A DNA stretch of 34,437 bases from UBA287 sp034190325 (GTDB lineage: Archaea; Thermoplasmatota; UBA186; UBA287), in NCBI GenBank assembly GCA_034190325.1, contig JAXHST010000070.1, positions 1-34,437 on the forward strand, read 5' to 3'. The notes under the pieces are model-generated. The model was given only the letters and a program-made list of their open reading frames with translations. It ran no database searches and was not told the DNA's origin. Positions 8,568 through 16,053 of this stretch are shown here, one piece after another. Position 1 is the first letter of the stretch, and each line of letters opens with the position of its first letter. The position numbers and the translations under genes were made by a program.

Positions 8568-8882
8568 TCACCTCTCCCTATTTTCTTTAAATATGTCCAT
8601 TCCAACTGCATTGATAACCATTCTTCTTATCCTCTCTCTCGTGTAACCTGCACTACCGCTGATCCCTGGGACCTCTATGACCACCTTTCCTTTCTCCTTT
8701 ACCTCTTTCAATTTTCCCTCAAACTCTTTAGCAACTTCCTCTTCTATGAGTATGACATCATAAGTTTCTAAGGCTTTTATCACTCTCTCTCTGTCTCTGT
8801 TATTATTGTCTGCTATTACTGGCTCAAATCCTATTGATGAGAAAGCATATGTGATATCTTCACTGCCGATGATGCACATCAT
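8568..8882 (-). CDS. atpF: A/V-type ATPase subunit F (central stalk)
   Basis: 104 aa, the normal size. Subunit F binds the D shaft of the central stalk. The Rossmann-like start CIIGSEDITYAFSSIGFEP and the VILIEEEVAKEF segment are typical. ATG 8882 (then a second Met) overlaps the atpC stop codon, and its own TGA overlaps the start region of atpA. Confidence 0.93.
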   Translation of the reverse strand: MMCIIGSEDITYAFSSIGFEPVIADNNNRDRERVIKALETYDVILIEEEVAKEFEGKLKEVKEKGKVVIEVPGISGSAGYTRERIRRMVINAVGMDIFKENRER

Positions 8883-9595
8883 AGTCCAGCCCTCCTGAGC
8901 AGGTAAGTTTCTCTCACAAAATCTATTTCCCTCATCTTTCTGTAAAAGTACCTGAATACGGGCTCGAAACCTATGCTCATATACGTATAAGGGTAGCTAT
9001 CCATCTTTTCCCCTATCTCTTTTTCAAGATTTTCCTCCAGCTCTGTGAGCCTTAAATCTCTTATTCTCTTTCCGAAAGGGATGAAGATTCTCTGGTCTAT
9101 TCTACCAAGCCTCAGGTATGACCTTGTGTTTGCGTAGTCCGCCTCAATCTCAAGGATCTCTCTGACAACATCTGTCTTTTTGTACTCTCCATATATCTTC
9201 TCTGTATAGTATCTATCTATTAGCTCGAGAGCTACGTCCCTGTTTTCCATAGCCTTTTTCAGGATCTCTGAGGATGCGTCTATATTGCTGGAGAACATCA
9301 TGCTAAGAGCCTCTTCTTCAGTGAGCTGCCCATCAAGCATCCTGAAGACAATCTTATGATCATGGCATTCATAGCGGTAAAAGAAAAAACCATAGAGCTG
9401 CGGAGCAAGTCTTTTGAGATCTTCAAAAAACTCACTTTTTACTCTCTCAAAGTCCAGATCTCCGTATGGGGTGTCTGAAAGAACAGCTTTGAGGCTCTCC
9501 ATGCCCTTCGCATTTTTGATCTCCTCCAGTTTGCTATTGCTTAAAAGCTCTCTGGTAGCTATAACACCAGAAGCGAAGTATATATCAGAGTTCAT
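8879..9595 (-). CDS. atpC: A/V-type ATPase subunit C (rotor socket), unusually short
   Basis: Subunit C (V-type d) is the funnel joining the central stalk to the c ring. The protein is helical and begins MNSDIYFASGVIATRELLS, then has the Y-rich helices ADYANTRSYLRLGR and a C-terminal YMSIGFEPVFRYFYRKMREID, both family-like. At 238 aa it is roughly 100 residues shorter than usual archaeal C subunits (~340-390), which contain three similar helical domains. One domain may be missing or reduced. ATG 9595 overlaps the end of atpE by 11 nt. The position between E and F agrees with the assignment. Confidence 0.85.
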   Translation of the reverse strand: MNSDIYFASGVIATRELLSNSKLEEIKNAKGMESLKAVLSDTPYGDLDFERVKSEFFEDLKRLAPQLYGFFFYRYECHDHKIVFRMLDGQLTEEEALSMMFSSNIDASSEILKKAMENRDVALELIDRYYTEKIYGEYKKTDVVREILEIEADYANTRSYLRLGRIDQRIFIPFGKRIRDLRLTELEENLEKEIGEKMDSYPYTYMSIGFEPVFRYFYRKMREIDFVRETYLLRRAGL

Positions 9596-10103
9596 TAAAC
9601 AACTCCTCCCCTATCGTTCTCTCAAGTTCGTCCATGTGCTCTTCAAGCAGCCCCTCAAGGGAGTAGTCCATTGTTATCTCTCCTTCTGTTATTATCGCTC
9701 CACCCTTTATGTTTCCAATTTTAGATCTTCGGGAGAATTTTTTATCTCTTTCATTAATGATCATCTTTTCCGCAGAGATCTCAGAGAGCCTCTTCATAAA
9801 TTCTTCATATTCCTTTGTTCCTCTCAGCTTTTCGATGCTCTTTTCAATTGCGTCCTTTATAAGAGCTCTCTTCTCAGCAAGGACCCTCTTCTTTCTCTCT
9901 ATGCTCTCAATAGCCCTCGTTCTCTCTATCTCTTCTCTCTTCTTTTGCTCAGCCTCTTCCTTTGTTTTTTCTATGAGCTTCTTTGCTTCTTCCTCTGCTT
10001 CTTTGATTATCGATTCTGCCTCTTTCCTTGCTTCTTCCTCAATCTCTGATGCCCTGGTTTTGGCGCGCTCCTCTATCTCTTTCAGTATCTCTTCAAGAGC
10101 CAT
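9585..10103 (-). CDS. atpE: A/V-type ATPase subunit E (peripheral stalk)
   Basis: 172 aa. The N-terminal half is a long charged coiled coil (about residues 5-95, Glu/Lys/Arg-rich), followed by a small alpha/beta domain containing GGAIITEGEITMDYSLEGLLEE. This matches subunit E, which pairs with H to form the peripheral stalk. The longer reading frame uses a TTG at 10115. The ATG at 10103, just after the atpK stop (TGAAATG), is the better start and avoids overlap. Confidence 0.92.
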   Translation of the reverse strand: MALEEILKEIEERAKTRASEIEEEARKEAESIIKEAEEEAKKLIEKTKEEAEQKKREEIERTRAIESIERKKRVLAEKRALIKDAIEKSIEKLRGTKEYEEFMKRLSEISAEKMIINERDKKFSRRSKIGNIKGGAIITEGEITMDYSLEGLLEEHMDELERTIGEELFNEL

Positions 10104-10104
10104 T

Positions 10105-10578
10105 TCAGAAACCAAAGAGTATGAAGAATATCCCTATTATGAGCCCGAATAGAGCATATATCTCCACAAGGACCGAGAGGGTCATAGCCTGCCCAACCTG
10201 TTCGCTACGCTTTGCGACCATCGGAACACCATTTGCGGCAACCCTACCCTGAAATATTGCACTTACGCACTCTACAGCGCCTATAGGTATGCACGCAAGC
10301 AAGATCCTCAGTCCCTGCTCTGCTGTTAGCTCCATTGGCGCTCCACCGAGCATGTCCAGTTTTATGAGAACCATAAAAGCTAGAACCAGCCCATAAATTC
10401 CCTGTGTCCCCGGAAGTATGGAGAGGGTTAGCAGACTACCGAACTTCTCGGGTGCTTCAGAAAGCACGCCTGCAGCCACTCTAGCTGTGCTCCATATCCC
10501 TATCGCAGACCCTATTCCCGCAAGCGATGAAACAACTGCTCCACCGCATATAGCCAGTGATGTACCTACGTCTATCAT
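10105..10578 (-). CDS. atpK: A/V-type ATPase rotor subunit K (c), duplicated 16-kDa Na+-type proteolipid
   Basis: 157 aa with four transmembrane helices arranged as two fused hairpins. Helix 2 carries LPGTQGIYG (L55, T58, Q59), helix 3 has IFQGRV (Q110) and helix 4 has VLVEIYALFG (E139). In Enterococcus hirae NtpK, Na+ is bound by L61, T64, Q65, Q110 and E139, so all five ligands are present. Helix 2 has no carboxylate, giving one ion site per four helices, as in V-type pumps. A strong Shine-Dalgarno (gaggaggtga) inside the end of atpI precedes the ATG at 10578. This subunit forms the membrane rotor ring. Confidence 0.95.
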   Translation of the reverse strand: MIDVGTSLAICGGAVVSSLAGIGSAIGIWSTARVAAGVLSEAPEKFGSLLTLSILPGTQGIYGLVLAFMVLIKLDMLGGAPMELTAEQGLRILLACIPIGAVECVSAIFQGRVAANGVPMVAKRSEQVGQAMTLSVLVEIYALFGLIIGIFFILFGF

Positions 10579-10580
10579 CT

Positions 10581-12425
10581 CTATTCACCTCCTCTTTTGA
10601 AGAATCTCGTTTCACACTCAAATGGTTTGAAGACCTTTTCTCCTCCCTCAAAAAACTTCCCGAAAAATTCAACGTACTGGAGCCTCAAGGAATGAACAAA
10701 GGATCCTATGCCACTCATTATAAATGTAAATGCGTGCCCAATTAATAAGACTATCGCAAGGAGAACTATGCCAATATATGGTATGCCCAGAGCGAGGTTT
10801 GCCAGGAGATTGAATACATAGGCAAGAACGTATGTGCTGAGGCCAAGGGCAAAAAGCCTTATGAATGAGAGAGCATCGCTTAGAATGTTCACCACGCCAT
10901 AAACGCCTGCTATACCATATATCACCTTTCCGAGGCCTTTGTGGCTGCGCCCATGGGTGAAGAGCACAATGAGGGCGGAAAAAACAATTATGTATATGGC
11001 TGGACTCTGTAAATCTAAGGATAAACCAAGAAGCGCCTGGAGTACAATATAGAAAGCAGAAAAACTTATCAGAACCCAGGGGAGAGAATCAAAGACTCCG
11101 TCAAGGAGGTTTCCATTTTTAACTTTTGTATAGAGCCCTAGCAAATACCCAAAACCTGTGTAAACTAGGCCTATGGATATAGAGATTAGCATAAGGGTCA
11201 TCAGATCTGCAGGATTTTCAAGAGGAGATACCAAACCTCTGAAGCCTGTGAGGTCCCCAAATATCGAACCTGAGGGTATGCCCACAATTATCGAAAATAA
11301 ACCACCCCAGAAGAGAATATAAAAGAGAGCTTTTCCATCTTTTCCCATCTTCACTCTCTTTGGCAGGATATATGAAAGGATCATCAGAACAACGCCATAC
11401 CCTGCATCTCCAAGGCAATAGCCAAAGAAGAAGGCAAAAGGTAGGGCCATTATGGGCACGGGATCTATTGAGCCATATTTTGGCAAACCATATATCTTCA
11501 TTAGAAGACTGAAAGGGCTGAAGAATGGCTTTTCCTCAAGATCAACAGGCGCCTCTTCAGGGCTGACATCGTGCTCTATAACTGCTATCTCCTTTCCCTC
11601 TAAGGCTTTTACTTTGGGCAGATCCTTTTTCTTGATGTAGCCAGAAACAATCGCGGTGCTTTTTGTGTCAAGCGAAGTTTCCGCTTTTTCGAGCCTCTCT
11701 CTGTGAAGAAGAAGACTATCATATGCAAGTTTGAGGTCGTTTAGCCTTGGTAGCAGCTCTTTCGCTTCCTCCTCTATGTCTGCCCCTTTAAAAGAAGAAA
11801 ATCTCTCAATTATCTCCTTTGGTTTGCCATTCACATCAAATCTGGCCTCAACAAAACCAGGCATATCCAGGGAGGTGGGCTTTACAAGGAACAGATAAAC
11901 GTAATTCCCTTTTTTGCCCAACTCTTCAATATAAACATTCGGAGGAATCTCTGATCTCTCATAGGCTGTGGCTTCCATATACCCTATGTGTGAAGAGAAT
12001 TCCTTACCCTGCCCCAGGAGCTCTAAAGGAACGTCAAGCGCGGAGTATGGTGTAAGAGCATCTATGAGATCCATTGCCCTTTTTCTCTCCTCAGCAGTCT
12101 TCCTCTCTCTATCACTCAGCTCAAATATCTTTTTCAGCAGCTCTTCATCACTTTCTGCATTGAACAGTTGTTCCTCATCTATGATATCTCTGGAGTCAAA
12201 GAAGGATTGGATGAAGTTATCTTTTTCCTCAGAGAACCTGTTTAAAAAATTTATGGCGAATAGCATATCTGAGAGTTTTCTCTCAAGCTCTGCGTGTGAA
12301 GGGATGCTTTTATCCGTCTCTTCTTCTATATGTACGACTCCGAGCCTTTGAAGCTTTTCTATAAGCGCACCCCTCTCTTCTTTTAAAGTTATTATCTCAA
12401 CTCTCTTTATTTTAGCTATGGCCAT
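10581..12425 (-). CDS. atpI: A/V-type ATPase membrane subunit I (a)
   Basis: 614 aa, slightly below the usual 640-700. The cytoplasmic N-terminal half (1-~320) is alpha/beta with coiled coils (LSDMLFAINFLNRF, YDSLLLHRERLEKAE) and the family start KIKRVEIITLKEE. The C-terminal half has about eight membrane helices with FGYCLGDAGYG and LSDALSFIRLFALGLSTY, the latter carrying the conserved Arg region facing the c ring. It forms the stator half-channels for the ion. The start overlaps the end of atpH by 10 nt. Confidence 0.96.
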   Translation of the reverse strand: MAIAKIKRVEIITLKEERGALIEKLQRLGVVHIEEETDKSIPSHAELERKLSDMLFAINFLNRFSEEKDNFIQSFFDSRDIIDEEQLFNAESDEELLKKIFELSDRERKTAEERKRAMDLIDALTPYSALDVPLELLGQGKEFSSHIGYMEATAYERSEIPPNVYIEELGKKGNYVYLFLVKPTSLDMPGFVEARFDVNGKPKEIIERFSSFKGADIEEEAKELLPRLNDLKLAYDSLLLHRERLEKAETSLDTKSTAIVSGYIKKKDLPKVKALEGKEIAVIEHDVSPEEAPVDLEEKPFFSPFSLLMKIYGLPKYGSIDPVPIMALPFAFFFGYCLGDAGYGVVLMILSYILPKRVKMGKDGKALFYILFWGGLFSIIVGIPSGSIFGDLTGFRGLVSPLENPADLMTLMLISISIGLVYTGFGYLLGLYTKVKNGNLLDGVFDSLPWVLISFSAFYIVLQALLGLSLDLQSPAIYIIVFSALIVLFTHGRSHKGLGKVIYGIAGVYGVVNILSDALSFIRLFALGLSTYVLAYVFNLLANLALGIPYIGIVLLAIVLLIGHAFTFIMSGIGSFVHSLRLQYVEFFGKFFEGGEKVFKPFECETRFFKRGGE

Positions 12426-12766
12426 CCTTTGGTCCTCTCCAGAAGAAAACTAAGTACCTTTTCTACCGCTTTCTCCTCTTTTTTCTCTGCCTTAACTTTG
12501 AGCTCGGAGATCTCCGCTTCCGCCTCTTTTGCTATCCTCTTCCTCTCTTCCTCAATCTCCCTCTTTTTCTCCTTCTCAGCGTTCTCTCTGATCTTTTTCA
12601 TCTCTTCGGAGGCTTTATCTCTGATCTCATTAACTTTTTTGCGGGCATCTCCTATTATTTTCCCTCTATTCTCCAGGGCCTTGTTTATTAAGTTTTCAGC
12701 CTCCTCCTCTTTTCTCCTCACTTCACTGAGAGCTTCCACAGCCACAAAAAGAAGGGATTTGTTCAT
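12416..12766 (-). CDS. atpH: A/V-type ATPase subunit H (peripheral stalk coiled coil)
   Basis: 116 aa from the ATG at 12766. The protein is almost wholly a charged coiled coil (KKVNEIRDKASEEMKKIREN), matching subunit H, partner of E. A longer in-frame extension (to 12943) runs into the divergent tyrS gene and is hydrophobic and non-homologous, so it was rejected. First gene of the operon. The only clear TATA (12811-12817, shared in reverse with tyrS) would give a leader of about 20 nt. Confidence 0.85.
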   Translation of the reverse strand: MNKSLLFVAVEALSEVRRKEEEAENLINKALENRGKIIGDARKKVNEIRDKASEEMKKIRENAEKEKKREIEEERKRIAKEAEAEISELKVKAEKKEEKAVEKVLSFLLERTKGWP

Positions 12767-12810
12767 ATTTATAAATTGTGAATTGTATGATGAGTTCTTT
12801 AGTAGTAGAA

Positions 12811-12817
12811 TATAAAT
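12811..12817 (+). promoter_or_regulatory. TATA box between atpH and tyrS
   Basis: tataaat centred 26 nt before the tyrS ATG (12840), predicting a leaderless tyrS mRNA. Read in reverse (atttata) it may also drive the ATPase operon. Confidence 0.55.
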
Positions 12818-12839
12818 CTTTAATATCTCGAGATATATC

Positions 12840-13871
12840 ATGTATATGAATGAGCTTGAGACTCTGACCAAAGGCTGCGCAGAGGTAGTGACAAAAAAAG
12901 AACTCAAAGAGCTTTTAAAGAGAAGAGAGAGAAGAGCATACATAGGCTATGAGCCCTCCGGTTTAGCACACCTGGGCTTTTTCCTCACCGCAAAAAAGGT
13001 CAAGGATCTTATCACCTCTGATTTCGAGGTTACTGTTTTGCTGGCAGACTGGCATGCGCAGATAAATGATAAGTTTGGTGGTGACATAGAGAAGATAAGG
13101 ATATGTGGGGAATATCTCAAGGATGTCTTTTATTCCATGGATGCTCATCCAGATTTTGTTTATGCAAATGATCTTGTTGATGATAAGGAATACTGGGCCA
13201 CGCTTATAAAAGGAGCAAAGCACACAACACTGGCCAGAATAAAGAGAGCCCTGACGATAATGGGTAGGGAAGCAAATGAAGCGAACATAGATTATTCCAA
13301 AACGATATATCCCATGATGCAGGTTACAGACATATTTATGCTCGGTGTTGATGTGGCTCTGGCAGGAATGGATCAGCGCAGGGCTCACATGCTGGCAAGA
13401 GAAGTAGCTCCATCCCTGGGGCTCAAAAAGCCTGTGGCAATGCACCTTCCATTGATACCCAGTCTTGAAGGCTCAGGGCGAATGGAGGGCATAAAAATGT
13501 CCAAGAGCAAACCTCAGAGCGCCATATTTATACATGACAACGAAGAGAGCATAAAAGAAAAGATGAAGAGGGCTTATTGCCCTATTGGTATTTCGGAAGA
13601 GAACCCTGTGCTCACAATATGCAAAACGATAATCTTCTGGAATTTTAATAGTATGGTGATAGAGAGGGAGCAGAGGTATGGCGGAGACATTGAGGTTAAG
13701 AGCTATGATGAGCTTGAGAGCCTTTTTGCTGCCAGGCAGATACATCCGCTCGATCTGAAGAATGCCACCGCAAAATATCTTGGTGATATCTTGAAACCCT
13801 GTAGAGAATATTTTGAAAAACACCCAGACAATCTCAGGGCGGTGGAGAAACTGGTTTCTGAGAGAAAATGA
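12840..13871 (+). CDS. tyrS: Tyrosyl-tRNA synthetase, archaeal type
   Basis: 343 aa, class I synthetase charging tRNA-Tyr. The Rossmann start YIGYEPSG (residues 34-41) is followed by HLGF (44-47), a HIGH-motif variant. The KMSKS loop is exact (219-223, IKMSKSKPQS). Segments YPMMQVTDIF and LAGMDQRRAH belong to the tyrosine and tRNA sites of archaeal/eukaryotic TyrRS. It lacks the bacterial S4-like C-terminal domain, as expected for this group. A second ATG at 12846 (MNEL) is possible, but the TATA spacing favours 12840. The stop overlaps the next gene's ATG (ATGA). Confidence 0.95.
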   Translation: MYMNELETLTKGCAEVVTKKELKELLKRRERRAYIGYEPSGLAHLGFFLTAKKVKDLITSDFEVTVLLADWHAQINDKFGGDIEKIRICGEYLKDVFYSMDAHPDFVYANDLVDDKEYWATLIKGAKHTTLARIKRALTIMGREANEANIDYSKTIYPMMQVTDIFMLGVDVALAGMDQRRAHMLAREVAPSLGLKKPVAMHLPLIPSLEGSGRMEGIKMSKSKPQSAIFIHDNEESIKEKMKRAYCPIGISEENPVLTICKTIIFWNFNSMVIEREQRYGGDIEVKSYDELESLFAARQIHPLDLKNATAKYLGDILKPCREYFEKHPDNLRAVEKLVSERK

Positions 13872-15085
13872 ATGAGAAAATTTTGAGAAGCGAGGAAGCT
13901 CTGGAGATCTATGAGCAGATAAAGGAGCTGCCAATATTTGATGTGCATACCCATTTGCGCTACAAAAAGCCATGCATGAGCAATGCCTGGGATCTGCTGA
14001 GCTATCACTATTTCACAGAGATAGCCCACTCTATGGATTTTTCGCTGGATGGGGTGAAAGATAGTGAGGAGGGAGTGAAAAAGATGTTTGAGTATCTCCC
14101 TGCCATGCGAACAACAGCGCCCTATTTCTGGTTGGAGCAGATGGCTAAAAAATTGTTCGATTGTGGCATAAGAGACTGGAGGGAGTTCTACGAGAGGGTT
14201 GAGCAAAATGTGAGCTCTAGCGACTGGATGAAAAAAGTTATAGAAACCTCACATATAGAGAGGATAGCTCTGACAAATAACCCATGGGAATCTTTTGAAG
14301 GTATTGATAAAGAGCTATTTTTCCCTACATTCAGAGCGGATCCATTGCTCAAATTCGACAACAGAGTTGTAAAGGACACATTTGAAGAGACCGAGAGCTT
14401 TTTAGAGGAGAGAATAAACCACTTTACCGGTTATGGATGCAAGGCTGTAGCTATCTCGCCTCCGGATGATTTTGTCTATACATCTTCAGCGAGCAGGAAC
14501 AACAGCGCTCTGAAGGACGCAGCCTTGAGTGCGAGCGCAAAGGAAAAGAATGAAGTGAGATCTTCCCTTCTATCAATCCTTGCTGCGCTCTGTAGAGAGA
14601 AAAAATTACCATTCGAAATAATGTTCGGTTCTGTGAGGGATATCTACAGAAGATGCGTTCCAGAGGGAGGTGATTTCAGCCGGGCGAACACAAGCCTTCT
14701 TAATATAGCAGATATATTCAACGATAATCCAGAGGTAATCTTTCCTTTGTCTATTGTTAGCTTCACAAACGACCAGGAGCTCGCGGAGTTTGCAAGGGTG
14801 TTTGCTAACGTCTACGCAAGTGGCCACTGGTGGTTCACAAACACAGAGAGCGCTATAGAGGGCTCTTTAAAAAAGAGGCTTGAGGTGAGCCCATATAAAA
14901 AGCATATCGGGTATTATAGCGATGCATACACGATGGAGCTCATATGGGCAAAGTTCGATTTCTATCGCAGGGTTGAGAGCAATGTTTTTGCGGATCTCGT
15001 TAGGGGAAAGAGGCTGACAGTAGATGAAGCTGTTGAAATCATAAGAGTGAGGGACTATGAAACACCAAAAAAGATGTTTTCATAA
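13868..15085 (+). CDS. Uronate isomerase-family (UxaC-like) amidohydrolase
   Basis: 405 aa; UxaC proteins are usually 450-480. The family interconverts D-glucuronate/D-fructuronate or D-galacturonate/D-tagaturonate. Seen: N-terminal metal motif FDVHTHLR (H26, H28), NPWE, FRADPL, and the diagnostic late segment ASGHWWF with a following YYSDA whose Asp matches the barrel-end metal ligand (LTDSR in E. coli UxaC). It overlaps tyrS by four bases, so the two are translationally coupled, an unusual pairing. Just downstream is a wrecked TRAP transporter (DctM) gene, a carrier class that often imports uronates, suggesting a former catabolic cassette. The exact substrate is unproven, and other sugar-acid isomerases of the family are possible. 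Confidence 0.75.
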   Translation: MNEKILRSEEALEIYEQIKELPIFDVHTHLRYKKPCMSNAWDLLSYHYFTEIAHSMDFSLDGVKDSEEGVKKMFEYLPAMRTTAPYFWLEQMAKKLFDCGIRDWREFYERVEQNVSSSDWMKKVIETSHIERIALTNNPWESFEGIDKELFFPTFRADPLLKFDNRVVKDTFEETESFLEERINHFTGYGCKAVAISPPDDFVYTSSASRNNSALKDAALSASAKEKNEVRSSLLSILAALCREKKLPFEIMFGSVRDIYRRCVPEGGDFSRANTSLLNIADIFNDNPEVIFPLSIVSFTNDQELAEFARVFANVYASGHWWFTNTESAIEGSLKKRLEVSPYKKHIGYYSDAYTMELIWAKFDFYRRVESNVFADLVRGKRLTVDEAVEIIRVRDYETPKKMFS

Positions 15086-15254
15086 GGTGCCTAGGGTCTA
15101 CGAAGCGAAAAGTAGTTACGGGGTATATTCCACAGATCCTGCTCCCTGATCTATAGGGCATTCAGCATCTTTGTTATAGTTTCGCTTGGGCTTCTAACCT
15201 GCCTGATATTCTATCGGTCATAAGGAGGGATCTCTTTAATGCCCCACCTGCATA

Positions 15255-15590
15255 GGAATAACTGAAAACCCATTTGTTTTGCTTCTTATCATAAATCTGA
15301 TTCTTCTTCTTTTCGGTATCTTTATGGATGTGGCGCCTCTGATAATAATAACCACACCAATTTTCTTACCAATAGTAACCCAGCTTGGCATGAGCCCCGT
15401 TCACTTTGGCATAGTGCTTCTGCTGAATCTATCTATAGGCCTGTGTACCCACCTGTAGGAAATACTTTGTTTGCAGGATGTGCTGTTGGAGGCGTAAGCA
15501 TTGAAGAGGAGACTAAGGCTATATGGCTTTTTATATAGCTATGATCATTGCTCTTAGAAAAAGATCTCTACATAAACACAGAAAAAAGTA
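15255..15590 (+). pseudogene. TRAP transporter large permease (DctM) C-terminal remnant
   Basis: Conceptual translation over three frames recovers the C-terminal ~105 residues of a DctM-type permease: NPFVLLLIINLILLLFGIFM, then LGMSPVHFGIVLLLNLSIGL, PPVGNTLFAGCAVGGVSIEE and AIWLF/YIAMIIAL. Frame breaks lie at tgtaccc (about 15446-15451, one C too few for the expected CTPPVG) and the T-run near 15528-15532. DctM proteins are about 430 aa, so the N-terminal three quarters is missing. TRAP permeases are secondary transporters for dicarboxylates and sugar acids; this one is dead. Its position after the UxaC-like gene fits a lost uronate-uptake system. Confidence 0.75.
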
Positions 15591-16053
15591 ATAAATGTTA
15601 AAAGACAGATTAATCTTTTCCGAGCGCTTCGAAAACTACAGGTTATTTCGATAACTCATGCTATTGAACCTCTCGGAGAGTCATTGGTCAAAAATCTTCA
15701 GCAAAGATTATCCATATTCTCCTGAGGTTTGGATTGGAGAGGCACCCCTCTTCAAACCTGTGTTGAATGGCCTGTGATTCATAAGAAAAAAGAGATCGCT
15801 TGCCACTTTCAACCTTAAAGGATCTGACTCTTGAGAAGAAGGATGGAACATACAACAAGAGGCTTAATAAAATGAGAGTGGTCGTAGAATACGCTATCGG
15901 AAAGATGAGCGGGTGATGATATCTTCGGGATTCGATCCAGATAAATTCACAGCCTGAGCGAAAAAAGGGTTCGGATCAGTCATAAGTATGGGTCTTTTGT
16001 AATTAAGCAAAATGTCTATTGCATGAGATCTTATTAAAACATCAATTATTTAT
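15591..16053. other. Decayed intergenic DNA with a likely transposase remnant
   Basis: No intact gene. Plus-strand translations show broken pieces resembling an insertion-sequence transposase, best seen at 15821-15916. Earlier frames (from ~15612) contain a stop-broken basic stretch I could not assign. No terminal inverted repeats or target duplications were visible by eye. A/T-rich TATA-like sequence at 16030-16052 precedes the M14 peptidase gene. Confidence 0.45.
15821..15916 (+). mobile_element. Fragment of a DDE transposase C-terminus
   Basis: The frame reads YNKRLNKMRVVVEYAIGKM before a stop. It resembles the RxVVExxxGxxK helix (with its DDE-type Glu) near the C-terminus of IS5-like transposases. 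Only ~30 codons remain, so the family is uncertain. Confidence 0.4.

Noticed and set aside
8562..8571. GTG 8571 as the atpA start
   Set aside because: It lies within the Shine-Dalgarno of the better ATG 8562 and adds residues not typical of subunit A.
12767..12943. Upstream extension of atpH to a 175-aa frame
   Set aside because: The added 59 residues are hydrophobic, unlike subunit H, and overlap the well-supported tyrS start.
15918..15945. Second T-loop-like ggattcgatcc
   Set aside because: No matching stem or cloverleaf; it lies in transposase debris.
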